This document shows positions 61,716 through 64,000 of a stretch of 64,000 nt of DNA, in pieces; within the stretch, counting starts at the first letter, position 1; the number at the start of each line of letters is the position of its first letter. Where the stretch lies: positions 62,001 to 126,000 of the forward strand of contig CP150572.1 in NCBI GenBank assembly GCA_049487715.1, given 5' to 3'. The translations under genes and the position numbers were made by a program. The notes beneath the pieces are model-generated. The model saw only the letters and a program-made list of their open reading frames with translations, was not told the origin of the DNA and made no database searches. This DNA is from Pycnococcus provasolii (taxonomy: Eukaryota > Chlorophyta > Pseudoscourfieldiophyceae > Pseudoscourfieldiales).

Positions 61716-62621
61716 GCAAATTGCGTTATCTGCGCCGTTATAGGTGCTTTCAGCATGTCATTTTTTGTATACGACACGTCCTAATTATGCTTAAGATGAT
61801 GCCATGTCAAACTTTAACAAATCTGAAAACTTTTTTTTTTCGGTACATATTTCGCGTCTATAAAAGAAAGCACGCTCCTAGCTTATGTGTAGATATACTT
61901 TGACCATAAATATTTTGGAATTTTACACAAACTTTTTTGTACGGCGAGGTGGTGGTGCGCGCGTTGTCGCAGCGCGTGCGCGAGGTCTTCGGCACGTCGT
62001 GCACGCCGACGCTTAGCTTAAAATCACGTCTGGGTGGTCGGGAAGACGTCACGAAGCAAACCCCGAATCGGCAATTTTCGACCCTTTTTTTGGTCGATCC
62101 AAACCCCTACTACTACTTCCTTTCTCAGACCGAACTCGTGGTTGTCGGACCTGGTAATCGAGAAATACGACTTGATGTACCACTATCTTTGAGTTTTCAG
62201 AGCGTCCCCCACTCTATCCGGCTGGGCCAGGAACGCACAGGCAACACGAGCCTGGTGATACCTACTGTATCCCACGCCTAATGTACGCCCGAGTGATGCA
62301 TCAGTCACGAGAAGAAGGCCTGGGTGGACTTTCTCACCAAAGCACGTGTTGGGATATCCGTGAGAAAGAGCTCCGGGAAAGCCACCTGGCAGAAGAAGAA
62401 GTCCGGAGAGGTTGATTGATCGGAGGCCTCCCCCTCCGCCCTCCCCCTCCCCCTCCCCCTTAAGGAGAGCCCTTAAGGGCGTTCCTATCGTATTCTCGGA
62501 TCATTCTTCATCACCGCCCCAACTTCACCACAGCACGCACAGCACAGCACAGCACAGCACAGCACAGCACAGCACAGCACAGCACTCGTCCCTCCCCTTC
62601 TCAATCACAATCACAATCACA
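61716..62621. other. Intergenic region upstream of DUF924 gene
   Basis: No gene is supported. A stretch at about 61780-61935 is AT-rich. A CAGCA pentanucleotide repeat occupies about 62539-62585 and would encode STAQH repeats in the open frame upstream of 62622, but sits before the likely start. No open frame here begins with ATG and shows a domain. Confidence 0.5.
62539..62585 (+). repeat. CAGCA pentanucleotide repeat
   Basis: About nine CAGCA units lie 37 bp before the ATG at 62622, in the presumed 5' UTR. Its length may vary between strains and could affect expression. Confidence 0.85.
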
Positions 62622-63698
62622 ATGTCCTCCGCTGACTCTGACTCCATGTTCCGCGTTCACTCGCCTGCTGAAGTTCTCAGCTTCTGGTTCTCGGACTCGT
62701 CTCTGAATAGTACTAACGATGCTCCCGAGTTTTCGACGTTAAGTGACGATGCGTACCTTTCGCGCATGGTCGCTTCCGTCTGGCCGGGACTGGGATTCAA
62801 GTATGAACTGAAACACGTTCCTGGTGGGGCCGCCGCCGCTGTGGAAACCTCGGAGTCGGAAACCTCGTACTTCGTCACCGAAGCTGACGACGAACTTGAC
62901 ACGTCAGGCTTGTACATCTACGACGAGTGCGAGCAGTTCTTGCCGGCTATGCAGGCGGCGGCGCGCATGAAGCTCGGATGGACCGAGGAAAACGACCACG
63001 CCATATTAGCGAGAATCATACTCCTCGACCAGATGTTCAGCCTACTGCACCGAGGACGAGGAGAAGAGTACCCATTCCTCACGGAAAAACTTGTCGAACA
63101 GTGCGGAGACATGGCGCGATGTGAAGCGCGACGATTCATCGACGACGCAGAACCGAACGACACGCTGCCGCTCGCTCACCTCATGTTCCTCGTCTCGCCC
63201 ATGATGAGGTCAGAGGATATCACCGACCACAACGTCGCGTGCGAATTCGTCAAGAAGCACAGCAAGATCTACGAAGGCAAGGAAAACTTCAAACAGCTCG
63301 TCGCGTCGATGGAGGAACACCGAAACGTGCTCAAGCGATTCCGAAGGTTCCCGCACCGAAACGCAAAGTGCGCGCGCAAGTCCACGCCGGAGGAACGCGA
63401 GTGGCTCAACAACAAGCAGCTCAAACCGTCGTGGGCAGAAGAGTACAGGAACTACAAACTCCCAATGCAGCGAACGACGTCCGGATCGACTCTGCTCAAC
63501 GACACCGTCGTCACCGCCGCCAAGCGTGTCTCGAAGCAGGACGCGGAACCTCCGGCGTCGCCGAAGACGCCAAAGACGCCAAAGACAAAGTCCAAAGTGA
63601 CCAAGCCGACCGCGAAGAAAACGGCGACGACAGTGGCGGCGGCGAAGACACCCACCACCAGCAAGACGGTCGCAAAGAAGCGCGCAGTCGCCAAATAA
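62622..63698 (+). CDS. DUF924 family protein with basic C-terminal tail
   Basis: From the ATG at 62622 (MSSADSDSMF) the protein has 358 residues. DUF924 is a TPR-like helical family of unknown function in bacteria and some eukaryotes. Family landmarks are AEVLSFWFSDSS at the start, RIILLDQMFSLLHRGRG, LPLAHLMFLVSPMMRSEDIT, and RFRRFPHRNAKCARKSTPEE near the end of the domain. Residues after about 280 are a Thr/Lys/Ala/Pro-rich tail (TPKTPKTKSKVTKPTAKKTA) that resembles linker-histone tails and may be a nuclear or DNA-binding extension. The family in bacteria lacks such a tail. TGTAA is at 63816-63820. Confidence 0.85.
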   Translation: MSSADSDSMFRVHSPAEVLSFWFSDSSLNSTNDAPEFSTLSDDAYLSRMVASVWPGLGFKYELKHVPGGAAAAVETSESETSYFVTEADDELDTSGLYIYDECEQFLPAMQAAARMKLGWTEENDHAILARIILLDQMFSLLHRGRGEEYPFLTEKLVEQCGDMARCEARRFIDDAEPNDTLPLAHLMFLVSPMMRSEDITDHNVACEFVKKHSKIYEGKENFKQLVASMEEHRNVLKRFRRFPHRNAKCARKSTPEEREWLNNKQLKPSWAEEYRNYKLPMQRTTSGSTLLNDTVVTAAKRVSKQDAEPPASPKTPKTPKTKSKVTKPTAKKTATTVAAAKTPTTSKTVAKKRAVAK

Positions 63699-63878
63699 AG
63701 AGTTTGGAAATGAAAAGGAATAATACCAGATGCGTGTACAGCACAGCTCGATACAGTACATAGACTAACTATATGACGTTTTTTTCTTAAAAACAAGAGA
63801 GCGAACTGATTTATTTGTAATCAAGGCTTGGGTCCTACCTTTTATTGTACCAATCATATCATGTTGTTACATCTTCCT

Positions 63879-64000
63879 CTAGTGCATCCACAGCGTCAAT
63901 GCCGCGCGCACGTATCCCGTATCTTCCAGGGAGAGCACCTCGTGGTCAATTGCGCCAGACAAAAATACGACGGCGCATCCCGCGGATGGAATCACATCCT
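63879..64000 (-). CDS. 2-oxoglutarate-Fe(II) oxygenase, C-terminal end (partial)
   Basis: The last 39 codons before the stop at 63879-63881 (minus strand) read ...IPSAGCAVVFLSGAIDHEV, then LSLEDTGYVRAALTLWMH. The second metal-binding His and the Arg/Ser region that contacts 2-oxoglutarate are expected in this order (H-E-V ... R-x-A-L-T-x-W) in prolyl-4-hydroxylase-like enzymes. The rest of the gene lies beyond the window edge. The exact substrate group cannot be told from this fragment. Confidence 0.6.
   Translation of the reverse strand, partial: DVIPSAGCAVVFLSGAIDHEVLSLEDTGYVRAALTLWMH

Noticed and set aside
61937-62281. Plus-strand frame of 114 residues upstream of DUF924
   Set aside because: Opens with TTG; no motif or continuity with neighbouring frames.
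1-64000. tRNA, rRNA and CRISPR arrays
   Set aside because: I looked for tRNA T-loop and cloverleaf-like patterns, rRNA-like conserved stretches and regularly spaced direct repeats with unique spacers, and saw none; a dedicated search would be needed to exclude small RNAs.

Overview
This window is nuclear DNA of a photosynthetic, flagellated eukaryote, most likely a unicellular green alga of the prasinophyte or chlorophyte type. The evidence is: a plant-type MinE with a transit-peptide-like leader; a protein with a bipartite transit and lumen-targeting leader; an ATP sulfurylase with an organelle-type leader; several genes with GT-AG introns; and TGTAA soon after many stop codons, which is the poly(A) signal of chlorophytes. 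Cilium genes (a TTLL3-type tubulin ligase, a CFAP96-like protein, the dynein-2 heavy chain and a BART-domain protein) show that the cell builds a cilium. The species cannot be named from sequence alone. Genes are GC-rich, closely packed on both strands and mostly intron-poor.

Layout. 0-10 kb: MinE, TTLL3-like glycylase, a small plastid-like membrane protein, a PH/PTB-like coiled-coil protein and a CFAP96-like protein. 10-20 kb: an unknown membrane protein, a SCAMP-like protein, ATP sulfurylase, an acidic nucleolar-like protein, SurE and a FUSC-like transporter. 19-30 kb: a frameshifted unknown gene, a helical-repeat protein, a putative thylakoid lumen protein, a five-copy FRSFEEA repeat protein, a bZIP factor with a membrane segment, an XRCC4/PAXX-like protein and a Caprin-like RNA-binding protein. 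31-45 kb: the cytoplasmic dynein-2 heavy chain (three coding blocks, one single-base frameshift). 45-53 kb: BART-domain protein, TMTC-like mannosyltransferase, UFM1, ARP4, renalase-like flavoprotein and deiodinase-like thioredoxin-fold protein. 53-64 kb: a repeat-rich intergenic stretch, a calycin-like protein, THO complex subunit 2, a DUF924 protein and the 3' end of a 2OG-Fe(II) oxygenase.

These are mostly unrelated housekeeping genes and not an operon-like system. The clearest theme is ciliary: four genes for axoneme modification or intraflagellar transport lie within 45 kb.

Two patterns lie outside the genes. First, short TTAGGG/CCCTAA boxes sit in at least ten gene-upstream intergenic regions and in none of the convergent ones I read, so they look like promoter telo-boxes. 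Second, a dispersed element of about 55-72 bp occurs four times, each time at or just after a stop codon and in the sense direction of that gene. I consider this the best candidate for something undescribed. Three genes also carry a one-base excess at short homopolymers, and one carries an 8-bp insertion; assembly errors are the simplest explanation.
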